From NCBI GenBank assembly GCA_011109175.1, contig RDEW01000093.1, positions 61,758 through 88,149 of the forward strand: a stretch of DNA of 26,392 bases, given 5' to 3'. This DNA comes from Dicyema japonicum. Lineage: Eukaryota; Dicyemida; Rhombozoa; Dicyemidae. Every line of letters begins with the position of its first letter. Position 1 is the first letter of the stretch. The position numbers were made by a program, and so were the translations under genes. This document shows, one piece after another, positions 1-8,950 of this stretch. The notes under the pieces were generated by a model, which saw only the letters and a list, made by a program, of their open reading frames with translations, had not been told where the DNA came from and did no database searches.

Positions 1-298
1 TTTTCAAAGAGGGTCTATATAATATAAAAATTCGACGTGAATACCTATACGTATTTTACTCCAAATTTATCGTTATGCTTTCCTATTGCATCCAAAATCT
101 TTAATAGGGTCTTTATAAATTAGTAGAATCTTCATTTACTACCAATCCGCATTAGGCTAACAAATAAACCTCTATGTGAATGGAAAATTTCAAAGAGGGT
201 CAATATAAATTGAAAATTCGACAAAGAACACCAACACGTATTTTACTCCAAATTTATCTTTATGCTTTCCTATTGCATCCAAAATCATTAATAGGGTA
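1..298. repeat. Tandem repeat, period about 186 bp
   Basis: Two head-to-tail copies are visible: 5-190 and 191-298, the second truncated. Both begin with caaagagggt and share the block around gtattttactccaaattta followed by ctttcctattgcatccaaaa. They differ by scattered substitutions and small indels, so they are not an exact assembly echo. The window edge cuts the left side, so the array may extend further. No coding potential or RNA structure was seen. A satellite-like array is the simplest reading. Confidence 0.8.
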
Positions 299-347
299 AG
301 ATGACCATCTTCACCTTTGAAGCCGTAAAGCCTTTTGTCTAAGACGT

Positions 348-382
348 CAGATGCATCGACACACACGCAGATGCATCGACAC
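348..382. repeat. 15-bp direct repeat, period 20
   Basis: cagatgcatcgacac occurs at 348-362 and again at 368-382 with five bases between. It sits just upstream of the retroelement tail relic and may be a small local duplication. Confidence 0.7.
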
Positions 383-389
383 CCTTGCA

Positions 390-625
390 ACATATGTCCG
401 AGTGCCTATAGAGCCTTTTCTGCCGCTGAGAAGGCCGAGAGGTCAAAAAAGGCAAAGTACGGGGTCCTACCGGAAGATTTTTTGTTTGTTTCACTCGCAG
501 CTGAAGCGTCTGGTCGTCTAGGAAATCAGCGACGCTGGAATTCCTAAGTCGTCTAGGGAATCGGAATTCTACACAAATAGGAGATTCCTGCTGGCAATTT
601 GAGCGAATCACACTTGTCATCCTGA
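390..625 (+). mobile_element. Decayed retroelement polyprotein tail, copy 1
   Basis: The plus-strand frame around 425-500 reads EKAERSKKAKYGVLPEDF and continues with FVSLAAEASG. This resembles a conserved C-terminal stretch seen in polyproteins of many animal retroelements (Ala/Glu/Lys-rich, then KY..L...F.F.P.A.E..G). The frame then breaks, and 590-625 (ttgagcgaatcacacttgtcatcctg) matches the minus strand of 8712-8745 in copy 2. The central part present in the copies at 5505 and 8700 is missing here. An internal near-repeat (tcgtctagg) occurs at about 513 and 550. The element class is not determined. Confidence 0.5.
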
Positions 626-817
626 GAGGGAATAGCCACGTAGTCAGGGCGCTTGCTGTATGATCCTTGGCTGGTTATTCCCTTGTTTTATTTTAATAAA
701 GAATCGGATAGTTAAAAAGATTATATACCTCAAGGAACTTTTTACTATGAATTTGTAATATCTTTTTTGTTATAATTATCAATATGCCTTGGATTAATTG
801 ACCTTACTGTTTTTTCT

Positions 818-905
818 TCTTAAAATAAAGTGAGAGTTCTGCCTAAGTTGGTTTAAGTGGTGGAAACATTACCTACTCCTTATGGGAAGGGCTGTGTTGT
901 GTGCT
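818..905 (+). repeat. Short interspersed repeat, related to about 12240 and 5345
   Basis: The run aaaataaagtgagagttctg at about 822 is matched at about 12237 by aaaataaagtgtgtgttctg. A more diverged relative at 5345-5390 keeps the gcctat and ggtttaagt...cgaaacattac segments. The rest of 626-1018 shows no gene. Confidence 0.4.
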
Positions 906-1018
906 TAATCATCAAATATTTCGAAAACTATCAAAACATACCAAACTACTAATTCTTCATAGAAAAGCAAGAACATGACAACTTTTAATGAAAGCAAGGG
1001 AATCAAATGATAATTACG

Positions 1019-1471
1019 CTAACACATATTTAAAAAGTTAAGAGGTTCGAAAAAGTTTGCTGTTTTTTTAATAAAAGTCTGCATAGGTTCTTCTAATACA
1101 AACTCTTTATTTGATTGATCAATAAACTGAATAGCCAATGTAGGTTTTGGAGAAATCGATGAAGCTTGAATGACCTCTACTTTATGAATAGCACTTGTTT
1201 CACAAATCTTCAAATCAATTCTATGATAGAAAATCAAAATTTTGGTTCACTTGTAATTCTTTAACGGTTAATTAGACCAAAACTTGGGGAATTTGAATAT
1301 TAAGACAAAAATTCGATTTAGAGGACGTGTGTTTAAACTGATAAATGCAAAAGCTGGAACTGCTTTGGACGCTTAATAAATAATCACAGTCAATACAGTG
1401 ATGGGCATGTAAGGAACAAAACAATCCCAAATTTGACAGAAATGGAGAGATTCTCGCATTCAATTATTGAA
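1019..1471 (-). CDS. AP-2 alpha-adaptin appendage (ear) fragment
   Basis: Four minus-strand exons joined by tiny introns give one open frame. Exons are 1471-1397, 1371-1284, 1258-1251 (8 nt) and 1220 down to a stop at 1019. Introns are 1372-1396 (25 nt), 1259-1283 (25 nt) and 1221-1250 (30 nt), all gt-ag. The product matches the beta-sandwich half of the alpha-adaptin ear: an N-terminal segment like ENLSISVKFGIVLFL, then VEVIQASS, then KPTLAIQFID, ending with the linker-like NFFEPLNF (family pattern KFF-P). In other animals the ear recruits endocytic accessory proteins to clathrin pits. The trunk domain is absent upstream, and the platform half that should follow the linker is not seen; repeat DNA lies there instead. 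It is either a partial gene or a relic. The family call rests on pattern memory only. Confidence 0.4.
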
Positions 1472-1494
1472 CTAAGATGAATTTAAAAATATAC

Positions 1495-2066
1495 TTGCTT
1501 GTTTAAGTGAGAATGTTATCTGAAAAATTGTAAAATGAATTTGAACAGTGAATCTGAATTTGAACATTAAACATAAACATTACTCAAATTTATTTCTTGA
1601 GAAACATATAAATTTTTTATAGTTGTATTTTTTGCAGGCGAGTTTTTAGCGGAATTATCTAATTTTGTAATTCCTATATTTTGAGATGATTGTTACCATT
1701 CTCGTGTACAACGAAAAGAATATTATTTGAATAAGTTATTACAGGCGTACATATTCCATTAATACACTGGCATTCCGTTTTCTGGCATGCTTGTTTTAAC
1801 CGCCTAAAACTTTTTTACGGTAAAATACGTTTGATTGCAACATCTGTAGTCACAGGATGAAGAAAATTGGCAATTATTCAAAACTGCTTTAAAAAGAAAT
1901 AAGAATTTTAGTATTACAAAGGTCGACATGTTGCTGGGTTATAAAAATTATGTGAAACAACAAAACTTTTGTGTTTATTTTAAAATATATTTTTTTATTT
2001 ATAATAATAGAAAATTCATGAGTTTTGTGTTCCAATATTGTTTAAATTTTCTATCACGATTTCTTT
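1495..2066. other. No gene seen
   Basis: AT-rich DNA without a persuasive reading frame on either strand. Upstream exons of the alpha-adaptin-like gene should lie here, but no homologous segment was found. Confidence 0.5.
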
Positions 2067-2294
2067 CTACCACGATAACGTTGTCTCCAAGCGGCTTATA
2101 ACTTTCGCTCTTTGCAGACGCCAATGATCTACATAAAAGAAACTAGTTGAAATGATAGCAAGGAGTTCGGCACAAACAAAACTCCAAGTATTCATAACTA
2201 TTAGAGTTAATTTAAATCTGGTTAAGGTATATCCAATTCCCATGGTTGAAATGAGACGTACCCTCTCCAAGGATCGCTTTACTATATCCGCCAT
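2067..2294 (-). CDS. Small membrane protein ORF, possibly copper-transporter-like
   Basis: A 75-codon frame opens with ATG at 2294 and ends at a TAG at 2067. It begins MADIVKRSLERV, has a hydrophobic stretch from about residue 30 to 55 (LTLIVMNTWSFVC...) and ends in a basic tail. The stretch GY.L followed by LTLIVMNTW vaguely recalls TM2-TM3 of Ctr-type copper transporters. However, the first Met of their M-X3-M motif is Thr here, no GxxxG motif is present, and no TM1 is found upstream. I therefore do not assign a function. The opposite strand is also open across much of this interval, which lowers confidence that the ORF is real. Confidence 0.25.
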   Translation of the reverse strand: MADIVKRSLERVRLISTMGIGYTLTRFKLTLIVMNTWSFVCAELLAIISTSFFYVDHWRLQRAKVISRLETTLSW

Positions 2295-2435
2295 TGTAGG
2301 AACCCATACAATGGAGCAAGGAAGAGATGGATCATTTTTGATACTAGCAGACGTTGGGCCTCTCTTGAAACAAATCGATCAACTGATGCCTCTTATTAGA
2401 TGAATTTACCAAACAGAACGGAATCTTTCGACCAG

Positions 2436-2506
2436 GTAAATACCAGTGTGGAACTTGAATCTACAAGTAATCGTGAGTCGAGCGCTAACCACTATACTGT
2501 CTAGTC
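2436..2506 (-). repeat. tRNA-derived sequence, SINE head or tRNA relic
   Basis: On the minus strand tatagtggttagcgc resembles a Pol III A box. gattcaagttcc about 30 bases later resembles a B box inside a 5-bp stem with one mismatch and a 7-nt loop. The acceptor stem does not pair, so it is not a functional tRNA. It could be a degraded SINE head. Confidence 0.4.
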
Positions 2507-2896
2507 ACATGGCTAATAAGTTCATATGCTTATAAGAAATACGAAAAGCTTTAAAATGCGAAATATCTTATCAATATTATTAATATCAGACATAAATAAT
2601 TAATTATAGACAGATAATAGTAAGATCATGTCTAATATCATCATGTGTTGCTCATCAGACAACATTCCGTTCGGCAGTTGGAACAATTGAGACGCACAGG
2701 CGTTGGATGGCACGTTTGGTTGCAGGAACTGGCATCGCCTAACTAGTTGACATTTCTTTTGTGTTTCTTTCTCGGTGGTCCCTGGGTTAATAAATAAACA
2801 ATCAGAAAACATCACGTGATATTTCGATCTTCTCGTGCTCATATATAAGATACGGACTCAGGAGACATTGGAAACCCGATGTTTTGAACGAAGAAA

Positions 2897-3224
2897 ATGT
2901 CAGACGCACGTAAGATCAAGATTAAAATCTCGTCCAGCCAAAAATTGGAAGAACTTTAGAGATCACTTGTCAGAAGTTATGCGTATATTAGACCGATTCC
3001 AGGTATGTTGATAATAATGTGGGTTCATTCGTGCTAAGTATGATGATTCAAAAAATTTTCTACAAGTCCGTAATAATCAGATTATTTTTTAACAAAATAA
3101 TTATATCAAAAATAATTTAGGGATCTTGAATTGCCAGGTCGTTTCCTCTGACAATAGCTATCAAGATACGCTCTCGAAGTCACCAAGTCTCACGCAGATC
3201 CTTGGTGACCCTTTAGATTGTTAG
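2897..3224 (+). CDS. Putative 54-residue protein, three exons, function unknown
   Basis: Exon 1 is 13 nt (2897-2909), starting at ATG. A 28-nt gt-ag intron (2910-2937) is followed by exon 2 at 2938-3002 and a 135-nt intron (3003-3137, donor gtatgt). Exon 3 is 3138-3224, ending TAG. The frame is kept at every junction. The product begins MSDAPKNWKNF and looks helical. A TATA-like atatataa lies about 55 bases before the ATG and an aataaa lies at about 3259, consistent with a small transcription unit. Exon 3 contains a 9-bp inverted repeat (gtcaccaag at 3179, cttggtgac at 3201). No family was recognised. A chance open frame remains possible because the product is short. Confidence 0.35.
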
Positions 3225-3628
3225 TTTTTTGTATATAAACTCAAATTTGCCATTATTCAATAAAATAAAACCCATGAATTAATCGAAATTCCTTGAGTTA
3301 AAATGAATGCGAATTTCAGTTTGAATTGTGAAATACAAAGGGCTCCTGGACCGGTTCACGTCCATGCTATTATCGTTGAAACAAATAGAGGTGTAAATAG
3401 GAATTTTTCAAAAATATATGACTTCTGGCTACACTCAGAATCATGCATGACCTCCGTGAAACTCAATGGTTTCTTCAGTAGATCTCAGTTGCAATCTTGA
3501 GAGGCAATGCTGCATCAATTATGTAGACGGGGGTCAAAAAATGATTTCAGCTTTAAAAAATTATGAATTTCCCCCAGTGAAAGCATTTTATAAATATTCT
3601 TAAAGTATAGTTAATCCTTAAACAAACT
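3225..3628 (+). other. Intergenic, with a 65-codon ORF of doubtful status
   Basis: A plus-strand frame at 3303-3500 starts with ATG and contains GPVHVHAIIVETNRG, but has no recognised domain and no splice partner I could join. Otherwise nothing is seen here except the polyadenylation-like aataaa near 3259. Confidence 0.3.
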
Positions 3629-3812
3629 CACCTGGTGGCGATGTGTAACAAGTACCGGTAAAGTGCTTAAGGTCCTCTGGTTCGAATCTCGCTTCTGTAC
3701 ATTCCGGCTGAAAGTTCTACGCATCTACGATGCTTTGGCTTGACGAATGATGCCGTCATCAATAAACATTTCACTACGGAACGGGATCGTCTATAAAGGA
3801 CACAACAAAAAA
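3629..3812 (+). mobile_element. tRNA-derived SINE, copy 1
   Basis: The head carries an A-box-like region near tggcgatgtgtaacaagt and a clear B box, ggttcgaatct, near 3680. The body runs from about 3728 (gatgctttggcttgacgaat) to about 3800 and ends in acaacaaaaaaa. The body recurs with moderate divergence at 12093-12176, again ending in an A-run. A Pol III-type head, a shared body and an A-rich 3' end are the standard architecture of a SINE. Target-site duplications were not identified. The element lies just downstream of the 3' end of PIH1D2. Confidence 0.65.
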
Positions 3813-3854
3813 ATCATTCCTTGGCTGTATAGTAAAAACAGAATAAATCAAAAA

Positions 3855-4798
3855 TTAATTAATAATCTGTGCAATAATATGCAAAGTTGAGGATTTTTTA
3901 CTATAAGAAGATATCACGGAATTTATATCAACTTGATTTTCAAATTCGACACTAAAATTTCTTCCTCCATGGAATTCCAATTTGAGGTCATTTTCACAAC
4001 ATAGCAACTTTACGTCGTTAACGGAAAAATTGTCCAAAAATATTTTTAGGTGGTAAAATTTTTTCTCGTCTCTTTTCTTGACATCAATGTCGTAGATTAA
4101 ATTTTGGATATTTTTTAATAATTTTTCATCCAACGTTTCTATTAGTGGTTTCTGCTTGGTATTATCAGATGACGGAACAATAAGTGGCTTTTCACTTTCA
4201 AAGTCATTTTTAAATTTGATTTCGGACTTTTTGTTATTTTTCTCGGGAGATTGTGAAACGAAGAAATTAGACAGCCACTTTTTGTCTCCTTGAAATTCAT
4301 TTAAACACTCAAATGGATTCTCCTTTGAAGTATCGATTTCTGTGTTGTGAAGGTCGTTCAAAAAGTTAAGAGAAAGTAAATAAAGTTCACTCAATAGGAC
4401 TTGATTATTTAAGGTTTTTGAAGTCTCATCATTGATAACAAGAATAAATATTCTCTCTTGAAGTAAAGTAATTTATTACCCTTTTTGTTTGACACGAAAT
4501 CTTTGAATTCTTTAGCTGCCATCGGCAAGGGATCTGTCTGTGATTTAGCAGCCGGGACTCGGGAATCGGTACAGATATTTATAATTATGGTAGATTTTGA
4601 TTTCTGGCACTATCGAAAAATCATAAATACTGAATCAATGGCAGTAATAGTTGAAAAATAGTTCAAAGGTTTAGTCAGGTTTTGGAACTCTTCAAGTTGA
4701 CTGTTAATCAATTTTTTATAACTTTGTGGATCATTTTTTGCCATTTCGTCTAAATTTGACCAAATTTGGTCTAGATGCTTCGTAGTAAATTTATCCAT
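3855..4798 (-). CDS. PIH1D2: PIH1 domain-containing protein 2 (PIH1D2)
   Basis: Three minus-strand exons: 4798-4631 from ATG, 4603-4480 and 4456-3855 with stop. Introns are 27 nt (4604-4630) and 23 nt (4457-4479). The joined frame is about 297 residues, close to the roughly 315 of vertebrate PIH1D2. The N-terminus (QIWSNLDEMAKNDPQSY) matches the PIH1D2 start, and exon 2 carries the PIH1 core IIINICTDSRVPA followed by a proline/Ala-Lys segment. The C-terminal part is Lys/Glu-rich, then ends in a CS-like beta domain (LLCCENDLKLEFHGG). In animals PIH1D2 works in an R2TP-like HSP90 co-chaperone in the cytoplasm, helping assemble axonemal dynein and snoRNPs. Ciliated somatic cells in dicyemids would fit. 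A 21-nt alternative acceptor for intron 1 also keeps frame. Part of exon 3 is copied at 5093-5187. Confidence 0.8.
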
Positions 4799-5092
4799 TA
4801 AAGTTGCTAAGCAACAAATAACTTATTCAAAATTTATTCCAAATCAAAATCAATCAAATCAGTCTTACCGCAGAGGAGTAATAGTTCTATTACTTAAATT
4901 CCCTACTTAGGCAAAAAATAATTTATTTAAGAAAAAAACAGTTAGTAAATCGAAAAATGAGGTTTAGGCTTAGATTGTTCTCAACTTTTTTCTTTTTTGC
5001 TTTCATGTGAGTCTCGGAGACGATCCGGTTTCGCAGTGATTAATCCCCTTCTTGGCCTACCCCCCACTTTTTTGGTATCAACGGTCTGATCT
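4799..5092. other. PIH1D2 upstream region
   Basis: About 290 bases of mostly AT-rich DNA upstream of the PIH1D2 start codon, becoming GC-richer from about 5010. A promoter is expected here for the minus strand, but no specific element can be supported. Confidence 0.4.
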
Positions 5093-5187
5093 TTTCAAGG
5101 GGACAAAAAGTGGCTGTCTAATTTCTTCGTTTCACAATCTCCCGAGAAAAATAACAAAAAGTCCGAAATCAAATTTAAAAATGATTT
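5093..5187 (+). pseudogene. Inverted duplicate of part of PIH1D2 exon 3
   Basis: These 95 bases are the reverse complement of 4200-4294 with only about two mismatches. On the plus strand they encode the same peptide segment as PIH1D2 (KKWLSNFFVSQSP and following), then run into unrelated sequence without splice signals. Flanks on both sides are unrelated to PIH1D2. The source contains no intron, so a DNA-level copy and a retro-copied fragment cannot be told apart. The high identity implies a recent event. Confidence 0.9.
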
Positions 5188-5504
5188 GGGTCCTAGAATC
5201 CCCGAGGTTTTGATTGCGACGGATTTAAATGTTGGATTGACGAGTGACTCGTCATAAGTAAATTATTACAGTTGCAACGGATTGTTTTTATGGATTCACA
5301 CACGACCAGATAAGAGGAAACTAAGAACAATCTCTATTTCTTGGTCTTGGTGTGTTTTGCCTATACGGAGGTTTAAGTAATCGAAACATTACACGTCTTC
5401 AAAGAAAGTGCAGATAATTAAAGGATAATTAAAGGACCTGAAAGCCAGGTTATTTGAACCAATTTTTGTTGAGACATCTGCAATTCTTGGCCCCAGCAGT
5501 ATAA

Positions 5505-5610
5505 AGTTCCTCAAAACAATCGGCCAAAATCCAGGAACAAGGAAGAGTGAACCCAGAATGACTCAATGGCTCTTCCAAAACATTGGCCTCATGCTATAAT
5601 TATTATATGA
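5505..5610 (+). mobile_element. Decayed retroelement polyprotein tail, copy 3
   Basis: The plus-strand frame reads FLKTIGQNPGTRKS then EPRMTQWLFQNIGL. The minus strand of about 8803-8900 has the same block (FIRLIGQRAG, EPRMARWLLQNIGLAI), and nucleotide similarity extends for about 80 bases. This block follows the segment seen in copy 1 in related element polyproteins. Both ends are lost. Confidence 0.55.
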
Positions 5611-5992
5611 CCCTAAAAGGGAACACCAAAAAAGAAGGAGTTAAACCATCTAATTAAGTGATCCCGGTAGACCTCAACAGGATTAAGAGCTTTTTGATAT
5701 GATTTTTCATAGTGCCCACAGCTTTTCTGAATCCATGACGATCCTCTTCCGTGAGAATTTGGAGAGGCGTGGGCTTTTTTCCCAATTTACGTGTACCCGA
5801 GGCTTTGTCGATGATTGGTGGAAGCGATCGGACTCCGATCCGCATAGAGTGATGAAGCCCGGAACCTACTAACAATTTGTTTATCAAATAAAATTTTAGT
5901 TATTTTTTTATATTAAATTATTTTGTTAAAAATAAATTATTTTAAATTAGAAAAATAAAACCTAAACTCGCACAATTTATTTCTTGTGAATT
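5611..5992. other. Intergenic before the caspase gene
   Basis: A minus-strand frame at 5654-5887 (77 codons, with LTEEDRHGFRKAV) has no recognised family. It may be a repeat-derived relic because it borders the retroelement tail. 5880-5960 is very AT-rich and directly precedes the caspase ATG. Confidence 0.35.
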
Positions 5993-7681
5993 ATGAATAG
6001 CAAGTGCAAAGATTTGATTCTGAAAAATTATGTCTTGTTATGCAACGACTTAAATCTCGACAACTACTTTATATAATTTTTCGATACCAAAGAGTTATTC
6101 ACAAAAAATATGTTGGAAGAAATTATGGTACTTTTCTAAGCATATATTTTTATTATTAGTAATAAAGATTCTATGAAATTCTAGAGCCACAAAAAAAGAC
6201 ACGAAATTGCTATTTCTTTTTTAAATTTAATGCAAAAAAGGCCAGACTCGTTTAAAACATGTATAAGTGCTCTTGTTGCTACAAATCAGAAAAATATCGC
6301 GTGAATGTTAGGTAATAAATCATTTACAGAGAGTCAAAAATAATTTATTACTTTATTGTCAATCAATTGTAGGATGGAATGGCGACTCTGACGAGTCTAA
6401 AGAATTGCCTGAAATTTTACCGATAAAAGGATTCATCCAAGATCTGTGCATAGAACTTCGCAGAAATACGATTTTTGATCACAAGTCGCGTTTATCGTGG
6501 TCTCCTTTGGTACTCTACTCTTCGTTCAATTTGAAGGGGAATGATATGAAATCTTCTTTTTATGGTTGTTTATAATTTTCATTTTAAAGCTTTTCGTAAA
6601 GAAACTGACCCAAAAATATAAATTCAGATCCCAAACTTGTCCAAGTCACTGAATGGAGTGATTCCTACATTTTATCTTAGTTTGTTATTTCGGGTGATGA
6701 CGCATATCCTATAAATTCTAACCCTCGTGGGCTGTGTATAATTGTTGAAAACATTGAATTTACTGACCCTTCATTGGCAAGAAGAGACGGATCTGAGCAC
6801 GATAGCCAAATGTGCAACTCTCTGTTTAAAAATCTGGGATTTATGGTGAAATATCATAGAAATCTGACAACTGAGGTATGCTTATCATTTTTGTGTAAAA
6901 ATTGCCGTTTATTAATGCAGTTTCGTGCTATTATCGAATTTTTCGTTTTATTAATTCTAAACAGCATCGATTCTTTTGTTTTTACTGCTTTAAATGACAT
7001 TTATCCATATTTTTTTGTAATTGCATATACACAATCTTATCGATAGGAAATTGAGTCTATATTGAGAAACTACAGCCAAGATGATGATTTGCTGGAACCT
7101 TTAGACTCTTTGATACTGATTGTTCTTTCACATGGAAGGAATGGAACAATATGTGGAGTGGACGGATCAGATATGCCATTAGCGTTAATTTCCGAAATGT
7201 TCAATAAGGATCATTGTGTGGCTTTGGCTGATAAACCCAAGATTTTTATAATTCAAGGATGTCAAGGGGGTTAAATGAATTATTTATTTTGTAGAAATAA
7301 AAGACGGTTATTCGTTTAACTCGTCGAATATGGTTATTACTCCAAGCAGAAAGGCTTCCATGACTTCATCTTGGGACAGGATACAAGCAGGAACCAAAGC
7401 CGATATGTTCATGGCCATTTCATCAGTTCCAGGTCGTATTTATTTTATATTCCCTAGGATTTGTTTCTGTTAGGAATATTTCGAGAGGAGGGTGGTTTGT
7501 CAATGCTATTGTGTTTGTATTTATGAAACTAGCTTGGAGGGATGATCTACTGACTCTTTTTACCAAAGTTAACAATCTGATAGGCGATAAAGTCACGATT
7601 GATGGTGTTTCCCAGACTTCCGCTTTCATGACTACAATGAGAAAGCTTTTTTATTTTAATCCTCCCGGATCTATGGAATGA
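5993..7681 (+). CDS. Initiator-type caspase with N-terminal CARD, possibly damaged
   Basis: The CARD is encoded from ATG at 5993: helices around KDLILKNYVLLCNDLNLDN and ELFTKNMLEEIM, then KKRHEIAISFLNLM at about 6190-6300. Codon 28 (6074-6076) is an in-frame TAA within an otherwise good CARD match. The linker exons (about 6373-6680) could not be joined with confidence. The catalytic part is clear: 6681-6875 (substrate-pocket NPRG), 7047-7269 (catalytic His in VLSHG; catalytic Cys in QGCQG, normally QACxG), 7295-7432 and 7458-7681 (SRGGWF, normally RGSWF, ending in a FYF beta-strand). Introns are 171, 25 and 25 nt. Caspases cleave after Asp; CARD members are activated by adaptor oligomerisation. 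The catalytic dyad is intact, so either the TAA is a sequence error, the start lies further down, or the gene is decaying. Confidence 0.8.
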
Positions 7682-7835
7682 ATTTCATTTCGAATAGATT
7701 TTTTGTATAGCTTTTTGAATAAATTATTTTTTTTACTTTGGAAAATATTGTTTTCATAAAAATTAGTAGAATTTTAGTACATAACATCTCAAATATTACT
7801 TCTTGTATCCATTTTGAGGTTTCAGTAGCCACGTG

Positions 7836-8117
7836 GTGCCATGTGGCCACTTGATTGAAGATTTCTCTTCCTTCCCTCTAGTGGCGTCATTGGATTCACC
7901 TTATTCTGGAGACTCCCAATCCCTGGCTGGCATTCAAGAGGATACATTTATTTATTCCTCCAGGAGACAATTTCGATTCATGGAAGCGAGTTCTGGAATC
8001 AACCTCAGTTTCCCAGAATATTATCTGGATAACTGTGGTTCTGCTGGATCGTGTCAGTATCAAGGAATTAGTTAGTTTAGTTTTATTCTTGGTCTTTGGA
8101 ATAATTTAATTAATTTA
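7836..8117 (+). repeat. Interspersed repeat family B, copy 1
   Basis: About 280 bases aligning along most of their length with 9120-9352. Shared blocks include ggcgtcattggat, a cctggc...gcat...caagagga block, and the 3' end gttagttagttt followed by ggtct.tggaat. Both copies end in an AT-rich aataaattta-like tail. The second copy begins with ggctagttggtcaa, which resembles a tRNA A box, so a SINE is possible. No convincing protein was found. Confidence 0.6.
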
Positions 8118-8699
8118 ATTTTGAGATAAATTAATGCCTCTTTGTATTATGTTTTTTAGAGATATTTCTATCTTTGTTAGTTCAGCAGACTCAAAATTTT
8201 TTCCTTCCATTTACTGTCTGATCAAGCAATTGACATTCAAACAAATCTCATCTTTAATAACGTTAAATATTTATTTTCTCATAACCCTTGTTTGCTATTA
8301 TGTTTTTAACGTATTCTTAAATTACTAATGTGAAACTGTCTAGTGAAAATCAGATGCTAGACAAATAAAATATTTTTTATCTCAATTATTTAATGCTATT
8401 TTGATTAACAGATCATTTTTTCTGGCAATTGTCGTGGGAAACAGCCATTCTATCCTATCAGTCGGATTGTTTTGATTGTTTTCTTCAATCATTAATGAAT
8501 TGAAAAGAAACACTTATATAAATTCTAATATTTTACTATCGCATAAAATGAGCTATAATGCCTGTTCAACAATTAAACAATGACTTTATTTCTTTGATAA
8601 TAAATAATGTTCGCAATTAATTAGATCATTATTCGATTATCGCAAAAATTGATCTATTAATGACAAAATAAAATTAACAAAAAGTCATATACCAACCGC
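8118..8699. other. No gene seen
   Basis: AT-rich, with a 64-codon hydrophobic plus-strand frame at 8134-8328 that looks like chance. No repeats or RNA features were recognised. Confidence 0.5.
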
Positions 8700-8950
8700 T
8701 TGACTGCGTGGCACAAGATGACAAGCGAGATTCGCTCAAATAGCTAACAGCGCTCACGAGGTCTCCACTATGGCTTGCAGGCATTGAGCACGCAATGGTT
8801 ACCTTTCATGATCGCGAGTCCAATGTTCTGGAGGAGCCATCGCGCCATTCTAGGCTCACCCTTCTGTTGCCCTGCACGCTGTCCGATTAATCTGATAAAC
8901 TCAGACTCTGTTCGATGTGGAAATAACCGTCAAATCTGAAATGTATGTTG
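8700..8950 (-). mobile_element. Decayed retroelement polyprotein tail, copy 2
   Basis: The GC content is distinctly higher than in the flanks. The minus strand encodes FIRLIGQRAGQQKG and EPRMARWLLQNIGLAI, then MKGNHCVLNACK, matching copy 3 at 5505-5610. Its end (ttgagcgaatctcgcttgtc on the minus strand) matches copy 1 at about 592-612. Together the three relics outline one element family. Stops interrupt the frame. Confidence 0.55.

Noticed and set aside
348-382. Target-site duplication of an inserted element
   Set aside because: The 15-bp repeats are only 5 bases apart, leaving no room for an insert; a local duplication is more likely.
2152-2403. Plus-strand 83-codon ORF
   Set aside because: Antisense to the small membrane ORF, with no domain or codon signal of its own.
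4631-4798. PIH1D2 first exon as a separate small gene
   Set aside because: The frame joins cleanly through a 27-nt intron to the PIH1 core, and the whole matches one known family in order.
6074-6076. Readthrough or recoding of the TAA in the caspase CARD
   Set aside because: TAA is not a selenocysteine codon and no context motif is seen; mutation or sequence error is simpler.
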